Assembly (NCBI RefSeq): GCF_034140825.1
Contig: NC_089036.1
Coordinates: 16,143,501-16,207,500 of the forward strand
From: Oryza sativa Japonica Group
Lineage: Eukaryota; Streptophyta; Magnoliopsida; Poales; Poaceae
DNA length: 64,000 bases
Reading direction: 5' to 3'
Positions 31,992 to 43,591 of this stretch are shown piece by piece. The translations under genes and the position numbers were made by a program. The notes under the pieces are model-generated. The model saw only the letters and a list, made by a program, of their open reading frames with translations. It had not been told where the DNA came from and did no database searches. The first letter of the stretch is position 1; the number at the start of each line of letters is the position of its first letter.

Positions 31992-33712
31992 TCAGGCAGA
32001 GATGGGGTGGAAGGCGACGACGGAGTGCTTGGCGATGTGGAGGCTGAACTGCCCGCCTTTCTCGCTCACGTCCAGCTTCTCCACGCCCGGCGGCGGCACC
32101 ATCTCGAAGCTCCTCACCAGCTTCCCGACGATGAGCGCCAGGATGGGCAGCGCCAGGATGATCCCCGGGCAGCTGCGGCGGCCCACGCCGAAGGGCAGGA
32201 ACCTGAAGTCCACCTTCCCGGCGACGGTGGCGTCCACGCCGCTCTCCTTCTCCAAGAACCGCTCAGGCCGGAACTCCTCGGGGTTCTCCCACAGCGCCGG
32301 GTTGTTGGCCAGCCACCACGCGTTCACCACCACCTTGGATCCCTTGGGGATGGTGTACCCGCCGAGCTTGGCCTCCTCCAGGTTCATGTGCGGCACCAGC
32401 AGCGGGATCGGGGAGTGCAGCCGCAGCGTCTCCTTGATCACGGCCTGCAGGTAAGTCAGCTTGTGGATGCTGGACTCGGTGATGGGCTCGTCGTCGCCGA
32501 GCACGTCGTTGATCTCGGCGCGGACCTTGCTCTGCACCGCCGGGTGGTTGACGACCTCGGCCAGCGCCCACTCGATGGACCAGAGCGTCGTCTCGATGGC
32601 GGCCACGTTGATGTTCTCCACGATGTAGATCACGTTCTCCGCCGTCAGCTCGCCGTTCTTCTCCGCCTCAAGGATATGGTCGATCGCGCACCGGAGCTTG
32701 TTCCTGTCTCCCGGAGTGTCCATCACCTTCCTGCATTTCATATCAAGATTTTTGTTGATTAGACACGAACAAATTTACCTTGCAATCCTCATTTTTTCCA
32801 TGACAAGAATGGATAGGGAATGCAGTAAAGTAAGAAAAATGGAATGTACCTTCTCTTCTCGACGTAGTTGTTGTTGAAGAAGGCGAGCCTCCTGCTCTGG
32901 AGGTCACGGCACTTGTTGAGGTAGCCCCGCAAGAAGGGACGGAGGATGGGGATGAAGTCGCCGTAGTTGTACTCGAAGCTCTGCGCGAGGCGGCTGCGCT
33001 CGGAGTTGAACCTGGTGGCCTCGATGAACATGGGGTCGTCCACCGACTCGAACCGCGCGTCGAACATCATCCGGTACATGATGTTGTACAGCATGAGCTG
33101 CAGCCTGCGTCGCACCACGAAGCCGGTGCCCTGCGCCACCGCGTCGCCGCGCACGTCGTCCACGACGGCGTCCATCTCGGCCTCCCACATGGCCTTGTAC
33201 TGCTGCACGACGCGCGCCGTGAAGAACGGCAGCGTCATGACGCGGCGCATGCGTCGCCAGTGGTCGCCGTACTCGGTGAACACCATGTCGGCGCCGTTGG
33301 CGGTGAAGATGTCGAAGACGACGTTGCGCGGGCGGGAGCCGAACTCCACGCCCTGCGTGTGCAGCACCTCCGTCGCCAGCTTCGGGTCCGACACCACCAC
33401 CAGGTTGCGCACGCCCAGCCGCAGACGGAACACGGGCCCGTACCGCGCCGACATCGCCGCGAGGAACCTGTGGTTCAGGTCGTTCCCGACGTGCAGCCAG
33501 TTGCCGAACACCGGCACGGCCGCCGGCCCCGGCGGCGCCTTCCCGTCGCCCCCGTTCCCGCCCTTCGCGCCCACCGCAATGCCGGCAAACACAGCCACCG
33601 GCAGCAGCAAGGTGAGAGCAGGATGCTGCGCCTGCAAGAACGACTTGACGAACAAATGCACCGCCAACGACGCCCCGGTGGCGATGGCCACCCTCACCAC
33701 GGAGGCTGCCAT
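31992..33712 (-). CDS. C4H: Cinnamate 4-hydroxylase (CYP73A), copy 1
   Basis: Two exons on the minus strand: 33712-32850 and 32730-31992, with a 119-bp GT-AG intron; 533 residues. It is a cytochrome P450 that hydroxylates trans-cinnamate to p-coumarate, the second step of phenylpropanoid/lignin synthesis, anchored in the ER membrane. Motifs: hydrophobic N-terminal anchor, Pro-rich hinge [15 protein letters not shown]-helix [10 protein letters not shown]-helix [15 protein letters not shown], and haem-binding [11 protein letters not shown]. The extended N-terminus (about 30 residues longer than the usual 505) marks a class II C4H. Protein, intron and the last coding parts match copy 2. It is probably one of rice CYP73A39/CYP73A40; which one I cannot say. 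Long antisense frames over it are shadows. Confidence 0.95.
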
Positions 33713-33823
33713 GCTCTGCGTTGTGTTCGTGCGCTCCGCTTGACTGGGACCGATGTCGTTTGTGTTTTGGTACAAGTTTAGTTGGAAATCTGTTTGCTTG
33801 GGTACGGTGTGGTGTGGCACGTC

Positions 33824-33889
33824 GATATATATAGCCCGTGTGTCCGTGAGTCGTGACATCGTGTGGTGTACTGCTGTGCTTGGGTTGGT
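33824..33889 (-). promoter_or_regulatory. Core promoter of C4H copy 1: TATA box and AC-II element
   Basis: On the minus strand CTATATATAT (about 33824-33834) lies roughly 115 bp before the start codon. An AC-II box ACCAACC (complement of GGTTGGT at 33883-33889) is about 55 bp further upstream. AC elements are bound by R2R3-MYB factors that switch on phenylpropanoid and lignin genes, so their presence fits the gene's role. Confidence 0.6.
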
Positions 33890-34790
33890 TGGCGTCATGG
33901 CGTGTGGGAATTGGGAAACGGCAAGGCAGCTGCGCTGCTGCGCACGAGCGGAGGCGGCAAAAGGTGGATGGTTTTGGGCGGAAATCTATGTGCCGCTAAG
34001 GCCAGAAAACTGGGTAGGCGACCGTGCGAGTGGAGTGGAGTAGCGGAAGTGGCCAAGGCGTGGTCAAACTGTCCGAGCTGACCTACCACAGCGAGTCTGA
34101 AATCTGAACCTTCCCTTCGCTGTAGGTACGATATGGATATGGAATTCTGGAGTTCTGGAGTTCAGGACACGACGCTTGGCACAATGCCATACATGCTAGG
34201 GTGTGTTTCGTTCACACTAAAATTAAAAGTTTGGTTAAAATTGAAACGATGTGATAGAAAAATTAAAAGTTTGTGTGTAGGAAAGTTTTGATGTGATGGA
34301 AAAGTTAAAAGTTTAAAGAAAAAGTTTGGAGCTAAACTCGACATAGATCCTCTACTCCATCCAGCTTTTCTTGATTTCGAACAGAGATTAAACAGGTGTG
34401 AACCAAAAACTCGTTAGGATATAGTACAAGTGAGAAATTGACGTTGACTACCATGGAGAGGACTGGAATTTTTGGCGGCGTCAACAACTGACTTTCCCAA
34501 AAGCAGAGCTCACCTACAACGTGGAATATTTGAATTTGCCGAAAACGTTTCCAATGGACTGATGGACAAATCGTATTTCTTCATTTTTTTCCTTACCTCA
34601 CTCATAATCACGTAAATTTCTTCACTTTTTGAAGAAAATCCAAGAAAAACGGTGGACTACTAGAACAATAGAACAATAAGTATTAAGAACAAGTAGGAAT
34701 TTAAAATTTACTCCCTTCCACTATTATATATGACGTTGGCTAGCTAAATATGATACTAACCAACGTCAAATATTAAAGGAGAGAGATATA
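33890..34790. other. C4H copy 1 upstream region
   Basis: The distal promoter shows no similarity by eye to that of copy 2. A TTAAAAGTTT-rich stretch at about 34195-34345 (GGTGTGTTTCGTTCAC... to ...TTTGGAGCTAAACTCG) resembles a common rice MITE, but its two ends do not pair convincingly. No gene. Confidence 0.45.
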
Positions 34791-35025
34791 CTCCCTCCAT
34801 CCCAAAATGTTTGACGCCGTTGATTTTTTTAAAAATGTTTGACCGTTTGTCTTATTCAAAAAATTTAAGTAATTATTAATTCTTTTCCTATCGTTTGATT
34901 TATTGTTAAATATACTTTTATGGATAGATATAGTTTTACACAGCTCACAAAAGTTTTTGAATAAGACGAACGGTCAAACATGTTTAAAAAAATCAACGGC
35001 GTTAAACATTTAGAAAAGGAGGGAG
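34791..35025. mobile_element. Stowaway-like MITE
   Basis: A 235-bp element starts CTCCCTCCATCCCAAAATG and ends AAAAGGAGGGAG, with TA on both sides (34789-34790, 35026-35027). Arms pair through GTTTGACGCCGTTGATTTTT and its complement. No coding capacity. Confidence 0.85.
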
Positions 35026-35139
35026 TAGTATCTAAGATCAAACAAGTTAGCCCATTTGTCATGAGGACAACGTGGTGTCCTTACGTTCCATGCCCATAAA
35101 ACCCACCACAGGTATCCTTGCCAAAAAAGAAAAAAGAAA

Positions 35140-35465
35140 GAAAGAAGAGAAAATCCAAGAAATGCTATTGACAAGCATCCAAATCCTAGAAATGCCATCG
35201 ACAAGTGTGAGTTCCAAGAAATACGATCGTACAAACGACTTTGTCCCAAAAATGCTATCGCCGTTAGGGTTCTGTCCATTTTGCGCCGTTAAGTTCTATA
35301 GGATGAACAGTGTTTTTAATGTCACAAAATGGACGGAACCCTAACGGTGATGGTATTTTTAGGATAAAATCGTTTGTATGATGACATTTCTTGGAACTCA
35401 CACTTGTTGATAGCATTTCTGGGACTTGGACGCTTGTCAATGGCATTTCTTGGATTATCTTAAAA
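35140..35465. repeat. Large palindrome / foldback (~150-bp arms)
   Basis: The left arm (about 35145-35280: AATCCAAGAAATGCTATTGA, CAAGTGTGAGTTCCAAGAAA, CCGTTAGGGTTCTGTCCATT) is repeated inverted on the right arm (about 35325-35460) with about 85-90% identity by eye. Within each arm the phrase AGAAATGCcAT recurs every 30-40 bp. A transcript would form a long hairpin suitable for small-RNA production. It is probably a MULE-type foldback; I could not define a target duplication. Confidence 0.75.
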
Positions 35466-37060
35466 AAGAAAGTTTGCCTACATGGCTTTTGGTAGGAAAA
35501 AAAACTTTTAAATCTTACAAAATTCTAGACCATTGGATCGCTTTAAGATTCATGTAACGTATTCAAACCCTATTGTTTTCTCCTTTCCTTCCTCGGTCCC
35601 GCCCGTCGCCTCCTGCACCACTACTGCCCCACATCGCCGTCTAGCCGAACGGGGTCCACGGCGCCATCAAGCCACCTCCCCCCCCCCCCTCTCTTCCCTA
35701 AGGCGACGACGGTAGCAAGTGCCCCCCACCATCTTCTTCGTGTCCTGTGACTCCCCTCCACCACCACCGGTCGCCACCGCCTAACCACAAGCTCTGTTTG
35801 GCCCTCGCAACCAACGTCGGCCCGCTGCCATCTCCTCCAACACCTTGGCTCCAACACTGGAGTCCTATCCATGTTCGCCTTCCACGGCCATCCCTCCAAG
35901 CCCGACGATCTCCTTCCTCTTCCCTCTGCCCTACCCCTATCCTACCCGGGACCCTAAACCCTAACTCATCGGGCCATCGTCGGTCAGCAGAGCTGGAGGA
36001 AATGGCATCGCTGGAGATAGGGCAGATAGAAATAAGGTCGCCAGAGTGTGAATCACGAAGCAAATTTTATGATTAGAAATTTGCAAGATTTTGGCCCTGA
36101 TTTCCTATCAACAACTATTTAGCCATTCAAAAAAAAAACTGCACAAATATCCTTGAAAGAAAAACTCCACAAATACACTTTACTACAATTTTCCGTTGCT
36201 CCTCATAAATGTTTCAGGACATAAAATTATTGTATCACACGAACAAATTAACAAATTTGAATTATTATTTGATATGCCATGGCACATAATACCAGTTCGG
36301 TGTGCAACTAATGATTATATCCTAGAATATGCTTCCTAGATATCTAAAGTAATGAAAGAAAGAATCATTCTTGACAGCATATTGGACCACGTAATCCGAA
36401 AAACAATGGCCATCGCCCCATCGGATGAATGTTTGGATAAAAGATGGCCATCCGATCATAGAACATCCATGCAGTAAAAGAAAATACATGCACTAGGCAC
36501 TTCCCTCCTGTGTCTTCTAGCGTCTCCCCTTTGACACATCGCAAGCAACAAGAGTCCACCGCATGGAAAATACACTATGGGATATTGATTTGCATGGGAA
36601 ATGATTACACTATTTGATCTCGTGCTGATTAAATTTGAGAAGTGAAATAAGTAAAACAAACATACATGAATTGGTGTTGTGTAAAAAAACATAAAGATAT
36701 TGTTGTAGTGGTATGTAATTTATGGGCTACTTCGCAGTAGTAATATTTAGGGGCAAGAAAGCAAAGCCACTATAATTGTAAGAGAAAAATCTTAAGATAT
36801 TTAACAAAGATGCATCTCTTGGTCGCGCAAATGCACGACTTTGTGTGGCTAATATGTAATGGAAACCTAAAAAATATTGTAGGATGTAAAAATAGACGTA
36901 TAAATTTTGTACACGTCATATCAAGTAAAACTTTTACTCCCAAATTAAACCATAAGTAAAACTTTTAGTTAGGATGACGTAAACAAATCTCAAACATCTA
37001 TTTTTCATCCTACAATAGATAAAAAAAATCAAGAATGATGTCCCATTTAGACAACAATTT
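35466..37060. other. Intergenic DNA; C-rich block 35580-36000
   Basis: The 35580-36000 block is C-rich with open frames on both strands (for example 109 codons on + at 35747) of simple Pro/Ser/Arg/His composition; I recognise no protein. A Helitron-like 3' signature (GTCGCGCAAATGCACGAC, then GGCTAA|T) is seen near 36823-36852 on +. Remainder AT-rich. Confidence 0.4.
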
Positions 37061-37064
37061 TTGA

Positions 37065-37320
37065 TCTAAGGGTTGTGTTTAAGAGGAGGAGAAAAGAGAA
37101 GATCGAAAAAATATGCAAAACGAGTTGAACCATTAACGCATGATTAATTGAGTATTAATTATTTTTAAATTTTAAAAATGAATTAATACATTTTTTAAAG
37201 TAACTTTTCTATAAAACTTCTTTTGAAAAAGCACATCATTTAGCAATTTAGAAAACGTGCACATGAATAACAAGGGGGATTTTCTCCCAAATCACTATTG
37301 CCGAACACAACCACGGTTTT
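37065..37320 (-). repeat. Dispersed repeat family copy 2 (unclassified MITE-like)
   Basis: Read on the minus strand this matches the repeats near 3030 and 53680 (GTGCACGTTTTCTAAATTGC, AAAAGTTACTTTAAA, TTAATCATGCGTTAATGG). Outer ends GGTTGTGTTTAAG (37071) and CGAACACAACC (about 37313) form a short inverted pair, so this copy may be complete. Superfamily not established. Confidence 0.5.
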
Positions 37321-37546
37321 ATTCAAATAGAAGTTACTAAAGGATTTTCAATTTGAAGTTCTTATGGAAAAAACTTCTAAATTATTATATTTTTCAATCC
37401 AAAATGCAATTGATCTTATGATGTATTAATTAATTAGTTAATTCTAAATTGTATTTGATATGCTCTTTCCGGTTTATTGAGACCTATATTTAGCCGGGCT
37501 GCAAAGAAAACTAATATGGAAGAGCAATGCTCCCGTCCTGCGTTTT

Positions 37547-37596
37547 GTACCGCGTGGTACTTGTACCGCGTGGTACCAAAACCCATCCAGCCGTTG
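37547..37596 (+). repeat. Left terminal inverted repeat of the 11-kb MULE
   Basis: Contains GTACCGCGTGGTAC twice; each copy is itself nearly palindromic. It pairs with 48618-48659 on the other strand over about 40 bp with small gaps. Confidence 0.7.
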
Positions 37597-37619
37597 ATTT
37601 TGTGGCGGGTAGGATTGGA

Positions 37620-37935
37620 ATTGGCGCCGGCGCACCGCAATCGGTATCTACTCCCCAAATCAGACGCGAGACGCAAACCCTAGCCGCCTTCAGTATCGCC
37701 CCGACCCACCGCCCGCCCAAATTTCATCGCTCTGAATCGCGCCTCACTCACATCGGCGCCCGACGGCGGAAGCAACATCCGGCCCAATTCACATCGCCGG
37801 AAGCACTTGCCGCCCCTAATCACATCGCCGCCCCAAATCACATCGCCGCCGGAAGGAGCCGCCGCGCCAAATCACATCGCCGCCGGAAGGAGCCGCCGCG
37901 CCAAATCACATCTCCGCCGTAGCAGTCGCCGTTGT
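37620..37935 (+). repeat. GC-rich leader with 34-bp tandem repeats
   Basis: Between the left TIR and the transposase the sequence is GC-rich, with AATCACATCGCCGCCGGAAG recurring at a 34-bp period (37836, 37870, and a partial third). It probably serves as promoter/5' UTR of the transposase. The apparent open frames are low-complexity and not called. Confidence 0.6.
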
Positions 37936-38109
37936 CTGAGTCGCTGGAGCAATCTTGTTCATCGCCAGAAGGTACTGCCGCCGTTTCAGTATTCTGCAAC
38001 GGCCGTGTGTTTCCTGTTACAGGTAAATCGATGTGTCGTAAATTGTTTGAAGTGATACTGTGTAATTTGTTTTATATATTGAGATTATTGTTATTTTTTT
38101 GGCAGAATC

Positions 38110-40253
38110 ATGATGGTTGATGAGATGGCAGACAATTTCAGTAGCTTAGAGGAGGAAGAGGAGTATGCTACGTTCATGGCAATGAGGTTTAAGAGCGAGA
38201 ACGACGGGTTCACGTTCTATAACAGGTATGCGAAAGGGAAAGGATTTAGTATAAGGAAAAATTTTGCTAGGCGTGATCCTGTGACTGCTGATGTTATATT
38301 TAGGCAGTACACTTGCTCAAGAGAAGGGTATAGGAGAGATGTTTATATGGATATTGGTAACAAAAGCAGAGAACCTAGAGCACTAACTCGTTGTGGATGC
38401 AAAGCTATATTTGAGATTAGACTTGACAAGAAACAGGGTGATTGGTTTGTATGAAGTTTGTGGCAAAGCACAGTCATAGTTTGGCTAAATCTGATGAAGT
38501 TCCTTTCCTTCGTTCTCACCGAAATATTAGCATTGCTCAGAAGGCAAATGTTGTGGAGTTGAGAGAAGTTGGTTTGCGTCAGCACCAAGTGATGGATGTC
38601 ATGGAGAGGCGTCATGGTGGTTTTGAGTCTACTGGTTTTGTGAGTAGGGACCTTTATAATTTTTTTGTAAGACAGAAGAAGAAACAGATATTAGGTGGAG
38701 ATGCAGATCATGTTATAAAATACATGCAAGCTAGGCAAAAAGATGACATGGAGTACTTTTTTGAGTATGAGACCGATGAGGCTGGTCGATTGAAAAGGTT
38801 ATTCTGGGCAGACCCTCAATCTCGTATAGATTATGATGCGTTTGGTGATGTAGTTGTTTTTGATAGCACATATCGGGTAAACAAATATAACTTGCCTTTC
38901 ATCCCATTCGTTGGTGTGAATCACCATGGTTCGACTGTCATTTTTGCGTGTGCTATTGTGGCTGATGAGAAGGTTGCATCTTATGAGTGGATTCTGAAGC
39001 AGTTTTTGGATTGCATGGGTCAGAAACATCCCAGAGGTTTGATAACGGATGGAGACAATTCTATGCGTAGGGCAATTTCATCTGTGATGCCACATTCTGA
39101 GCATAGGTTGTGCACTTGGCATATAGAATAGAATATGGCAAGACATCTCCGGCCTGAAATGTTGGCTGATTTCAGGGCACTTATCCATTCTACTTATGGT
39201 CCGGAAGAGTTTGAGAATAAGTGGGTTGAGTTCAAGGACAAACATAAAGTGGGTGAAGATAATCAATGGTTGGTTAGAATGTACAACTTAAGGAAGAAAT
39301 GGGCTGCTGCTTATTTAAAAGGTAAGTACTTTCTAGGAATGAAAAGCAACCAGCATAGTGAAAGTTTGAATTCAAAACTTCATAAGCATTTGGATCGTAC
39401 AATGAGTTTAGTTGTATTGGTTGAGCATTACGAACATTGCGTGTCGCGTATAAGACATAGGGAGGCTGAGCTAGATTCAAAAGCTTCACAATCAGTCCCC
39501 TTCACGTGTACAGATGCAAGTTTAATTGAGAAAGAAGTAGCGCGCATATATACACCTGCAATTTTCAAGAAGGTTAAGTTTGAGATTATTAAATCCATGG
39601 ATTGGGAAGTAATAGATTTTATTGATGAGGATACAGTAGTGAAGTATGTCATGTGCTTGAAAGAGAACAATGAGAAGCTGAAGATTTTGAACTGTACTTA
39701 TGAGGAATCATTTTTGAAGACAATGAGTTGCCCTTGCATGAAACTTGATTGTGAAAGCCTTCCATGTCAGCACATGTTTGCAGTTCTGTTTTATTTGAAG
39801 ATGGATGCCATTCCTGAAAGTTGCATAGTTCGCAGGTGGACTGTGAAAGCCAAAAGTGTCTTTCCGTCGGATAGATATGGTGAGACATTTTCATGGTCGG
39901 ACCAAATGGAAAGGTATCGCATGTTGCGTAGCTTCGGTAGCGAAGTACTAATGAAGTGCTCCATATCTGAGGAATGTACATTGAAGGTGATGGAGATGCT
40001 AGAAAAGTTGGATTTAGAAACTGAAGATTGTGATGGTAACGAAATAGAGAGGACACTGTGTGGTCACGTGGTAGGTCAAAGTTTACGTACAGACATTAGT
40101 GGCCATGTTTTGGTACATGATCCCATGGAGGTAGTTCCGAAGGGAGCACCGCGAAAAAGATTGAGAGGTTTTTTGGAGAAGCGTGTTAGGCGTTGTGGCT
40201 ATTGCCGTAACGGTGGCCATACCATTCGTTCGTGTCCAATTTACGAGAGGTAA
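38110..40253 (+). pseudogene. FAR1/FHY3-like MULE transposase (broken)
   Basis: Starts ATGATG at 38110 after an acceptor (TTTGGCAG). Domain order: acidic leader; FAR1 WRKY-type DNA-binding region (FTFYNRYAKGKGFSIRKNFA, then CGCKAIFEI and GDWFV|MKFVAKHSH); MULE transposase core with Asp in VVFDSTYRVN, VASYEWILKQFL and HRLCTWHIE; SWIM zinc finger (CPCMKLDCESLPCQH); C-terminal CCHC knuckle CGYCRNGGHTIRSCP. Two lesions: a frame change at about 38450 (one base short relative to GDWFV-MKF continuity) and an in-frame TAG at 39129-39131. About 715 codons in all, family-typical. A small last exon may exist at about 40330. As it stands it cannot make a full transposase. Confidence 0.88.
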
Positions 40254-40972
40254 TTTATATGTGACAAGTCAAGCTAGTTCAATTGGAAAAAATACCTGCG
40301 TATTTAATTGGTTCACAATTTTTTTCAGGAAAGTACGTGTTGATGTGTGAGAACGATGGAGTTGGCCGTCAAATTGCATCGTTGAATAAGACAGGAAAGG
40401 AACATGTATTTTTTGTTAGTTTGTTTATGTTCTGAGATGAAGCAACATGGGGTGGAACTTGATGAATATTTGTGGTGTATGGCATTGATGAATATATGTA
40501 TTAAGAACTTAATGTGAGACGTACTGGCAGTATGCAACTTGCTTTTATTATTGATGTTCAGTCTGTATTGGCATTGCTGTGCGTTGTAGAATGATATGCT
40601 CTTGTGTTTGACTTGTATTTTGGGATTGAAATGCTGCTCTTGTGTCTGTTATGTGATTTAAGTCTGTTTTGCTTAAGTTACAGCGAATCACGAATTGCTG
40701 TTTATTGCGGCTGCCATTGCTGTGCAGTTCGAATTGTACATTTATTGTGCAGTGAGCAATGGAAGGATACAAAAAAAACAAAAAAAACATTCATTTGGTA
40801 TGCCCTTGTCAAGTACACATCGTTTTCATACCAGCATCTACTATGAAAGCCTCCAGCGTACTGCAGGCCGTTTGGCCCTGCACAAATGAACCGACATAGT
40901 AACCACAATAGATAATACCAAAAAAAAAAAAACTCAATCACCTCAATTGATAGTCTCGGTAAAACAAGCATA

Positions 40973-41216
40973 CTAACCACACTTGATAGTTTCGCGCCGC
41001 ACACTAGCAAAAAACGATGAAGGGTCTACTTCCTCTTCCATATGACTCTCGGATTCTGTCTCAGTGTCACTGTCGGATTTTACCTCTTCATCTATGTTAA
41101 CACAAATCAATTGCTCAATTCACGGTCATCAAAAAAATGTTAACACAAATCGATGGATGCAAAACATTACCCGTGTCACTGTCGACTTGGATAACAACCT
41201 TCCTGTTGTTCACCAT
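40973..41216 (-). CDS. 54-residue acidic protein (two exons), unknown
   Basis: Minus strand: exon 1 41216-41171 (MVNNRKVVIQVDSDT), GT-AG intron (41170-41092), exon 2 41091-40973 (D/E/S/T-rich DEEVKSDSDTETESES, ending RRETIKCG and a stop). The splice keeps frame exactly. Upstream is a short leader with an AAACCCTAG-like phrase on the coding strand and then a GC-rich minisatellite (about 41225-41575) that would be 5' UTR. I do not know this family. The VVIQV run followed by acidic/Ser residues looks like a SUMO-interacting motif. The overlapping + strand Ser/Gly/Ala-rich and - strand Pro/Thr-rich frames arise from the minisatellite. Confidence 0.5.
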
Positions 41217-41224
41217 AGTCGGCT

Positions 41225-41580
41225 GCGTAGGCGAGGTCGGGCAGTCGGAGGGGTTGAAGCCACGTCGGAGTCGGCGGCGCAGTCGGCGGGGTCGGAGTCA
41301 TCGGCGTCGTCGGCGGGGTCGGAGGGGTCGGCGTCGACGGCGGGATCTGAGGGATCGGAGTCGTCGGCGTCGTCGGCGGGGTCGGCGGGGTCGGAGGGGT
41401 CGGCGTCGACGGCGGGGTCTGAGGGGTCGACGGCGGGGTCAGGACCGTCGGCGTGGTCGTCGGCGGGGGAGTCGTCGTCGGGGTCGACGGCGGGGTCGGA
41501 GGGGTCGACGGCGGGGTCGGAGGGGTCGGCGTCGACGGCGGGATCGGAGGTGTCGGCGGCGGGGTCGGCTGGCTCCTCAC
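41225..41580. repeat. GC-rich minisatellite (GTCGGCGGGGTCGGAGGG type)
   Basis: Degenerate 9-18 bp units (TCGGCGGGG, TCGGAGGGG, TCGGCGTCGACGGCG) fill about 350 bp. The lack of stops in several frames on both strands follows from composition. It lies where the 5' UTR of the 54-residue gene would be. Confidence 0.8.
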
Positions 41581-41778
41581 ATGGTCGGTCAGATGGGATG
41601 AAGGTTGTGGATGGGGGAAACCCTAGAGAGTGTGCCTTTTATTGTCTATAAAATGGGCCACCTTATGGGCTTCAATAAACGGGCCACTCAATGGGCTTTT
41701 GTGACGTGATAATTAGCAATGAAATAGATTGACACAAATTTAAAGCCGCATCAACACACGTCATACATATTTGAAGCA

Positions 41779-42413
41779 TCAACATCCCTGATACATATTT
41801 TCGATAATTTTAAATAAAAGAAATGCAATAACGACTAGGGAACCCATAAGCCAAGCCTTGAGGTCTTCTGTTTCCTTTTTTATCCTGGAAACTCTCTTCT
41901 TATGTTTTGCTTCGATTGCCGAGATCTGTGAAGCCATCTGAAATTCTAACTTCATTTTGTCTTCTTCGACTATTGTTCTGTCTACAAAATTTGACCATTG
42001 GTACTGCGCCTTGGTAGGGTTGCGTGTACTTGCATGGTCCAATGCAAGCCAGAGCATCTCAAATGCCTTTTGTATTCTTGGTTGCCATTCTTCGTCAACC
42101 CAAAACAAAGCGTCGCACTGGTCCTCTTCCTCCAGTGGGCAACCAAGAAACCTTCTTCCGGTGTCCTTCCATTCCCATGCAGTTCTTCTCTTCGGGCGGA
42201 GGCCATGACGACATTTCAGCTGGGTACCGGTTTCATCCCCAAAATACTCGCCGTCGTCAATATACATGGGAACTTCCAAGCAAAGTCCAGAACGGTGAAA
42301 CTAGCAAAAAATCAAATGAACAGAACGAGTCAACTCGAAGTAACGGCGACGCTTAAACTAATAATACTAACGCTACGAACGATTTACACGATCGGACATA
42401 CCTTGTCTTTCAT
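41779..42413 (-). CDS. GRF zinc-finger protein with C-terminal membrane segment
   Basis: Minus strand: exon 1 42413-42402 (MKDK), GT-AG intron, exon 2 42300-41779; 177 residues, no lesions. Residues 32-85 form a GRF-type zinc finger: LKCRHG with C34 and H36, W46/W48, GRRFLGC (C58), QC (C66), then FWVDEEW. GRF fingers bind nucleic acid, often single-stranded DNA. Residues ~120-150 are a charged helix (KHKKRVSRIKKETEDLK) and ~153-172 a hydrophobic segment (GSLVVIAFLLF), so it may be tail-anchored. A TATA-like CTTATATACT lies on this strand near 42500. Such GRF/TM genes are frequent near Ulp1-like genes in grass repeats, but their job is unknown. Confidence 0.75.
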
Positions 42414-42778
42414 GTTCGCCAACTGGGGATGCAGCTCAGGCAGAAAGAGAAGAGATGGAATGGTGGAGAACAGGATGCATCAGAGAAGAATGGAAGTAGT
42501 ATATAAGGACGCATTGGGACTGTTGCTTTCATTGCTTGGCATTTAGTAGTAGTTGCACATTAAATTAGGCGTACACAAATACACATGCACGGCTGTCATA
42601 AATCAGTCATATACATGTACACAAGTGCACACGACTACTCCCTCCGTAAAAAAAAAAAGACTAACCAGACATTTTCCAAGTCATACCTGTGTGTTCGTCT
42701 TATGTGAATTTTTTTTATAATTCGTATTTTCATTGTTGTTAGATGATAAAACATGATTAATATTCCAATGAGCGACAA

Positions 42779-43576
42779 GTTCAGATGCGACAAGTCACGT
42801 ACGATCGGACCTAACAGACAGGTGTGACTCGACACGTTCAGATGCGACAAGTCACGTACGATCGGACCTAACAGACAGGTGTGACTCGACACGTTCAGAT
42901 GCGACAAGTCACGTACGATCGGACCTAACACACAATTGTGACTCGACACGTTCAAATGCGACAAGTCGCGTACGATCGGACCTAACACACAGGTGTGACT
43001 CGACACGTTCAGATACGACAAGTCACGTACGATCGGACCTAACAGACAATTGTGACTCGACACGTTCAGATGCGACAAGTCACGTACGATCGGACCTAAC
43101 AGACAGGTGTGACTCGACACGTTCAGATGCTACAAGTCACATACGATCGGACCTAACACACAGGTGTGACTCGACACGTTCAGATGCGACAAGTCACGTA
43201 CGATCGGACCTAACACACAGGTGTGACTCGACACGTTCAGATGCGACAAGTCACGTACGATCGGACCTAACAGACAGGTGTGACTCGACACGTTTAGATG
43301 CTACAAGTCACATACGATCGGACCTAACAGACAGGTGTGACTCGACACGTTCAGATGCGACAAGTCACGTACGATCGGACCTAACACACAGGTGTGACTC
43401 GACACGTTCAGATACGACAAGTCACGTACGATCGGACCTAACACACAATTGTGACTCGACACGTTCAGATGCGACAAGTCACGTACGATCGGACCTAACA
43501 GACAGGTGTGACTCGACACGTTCAGATGTGACAAGTCACGTACGATCGGACCTAACACACAGGTGTGACTCGACAC
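42779..43576 (+). repeat. Minisatellite: 14 tandem copies of a 57-bp unit
   Basis: Unit GTTCAGATGCGACAAGTCAC...CGACAC repeats exactly every 57 bp, 14 times, followed by a partial copy to about 43591. Copies differ at few sites: GACAGG/CACAGG/CACAAT before TGTGACTC, and GCGAC/GCTAC/ACGAC after GAT. Because 57 is 19 codons, an open minus-strand frame runs through several copies (19-residue period), but GCTAC variants create stops. It lies between the divergent GRF and Ulp1 genes. Confidence 0.97.
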
Positions 43577-43591
43577 GTTCAGATGCGACAC

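Noticed and set aside
31986-32762. 258-codon + frame over C4H copy 1 (and its twin on - at 50824-51645)
   Set aside because: Antisense shadow of C4H exon 2; present in both copies only because the DNA is the same.
36823-36852. Helitron 3' end (hairpin then CTAA|T)
   Set aside because: No 5' end found; short motif could occur by chance.
41064-41651. Ser/Gly/Ala-rich 195-codon + frame and Pro/Thr-rich 134-codon - frame
   Set aside because: Both come from a GC-rich minisatellite without stops; the spliced 54-codon gene on - gives a better explanation of the flanks.
42779-43576. CRISPR-like array
   Set aside because: Units are contiguous with no variable spacers and the genome is a plant; it is a minisatellite.
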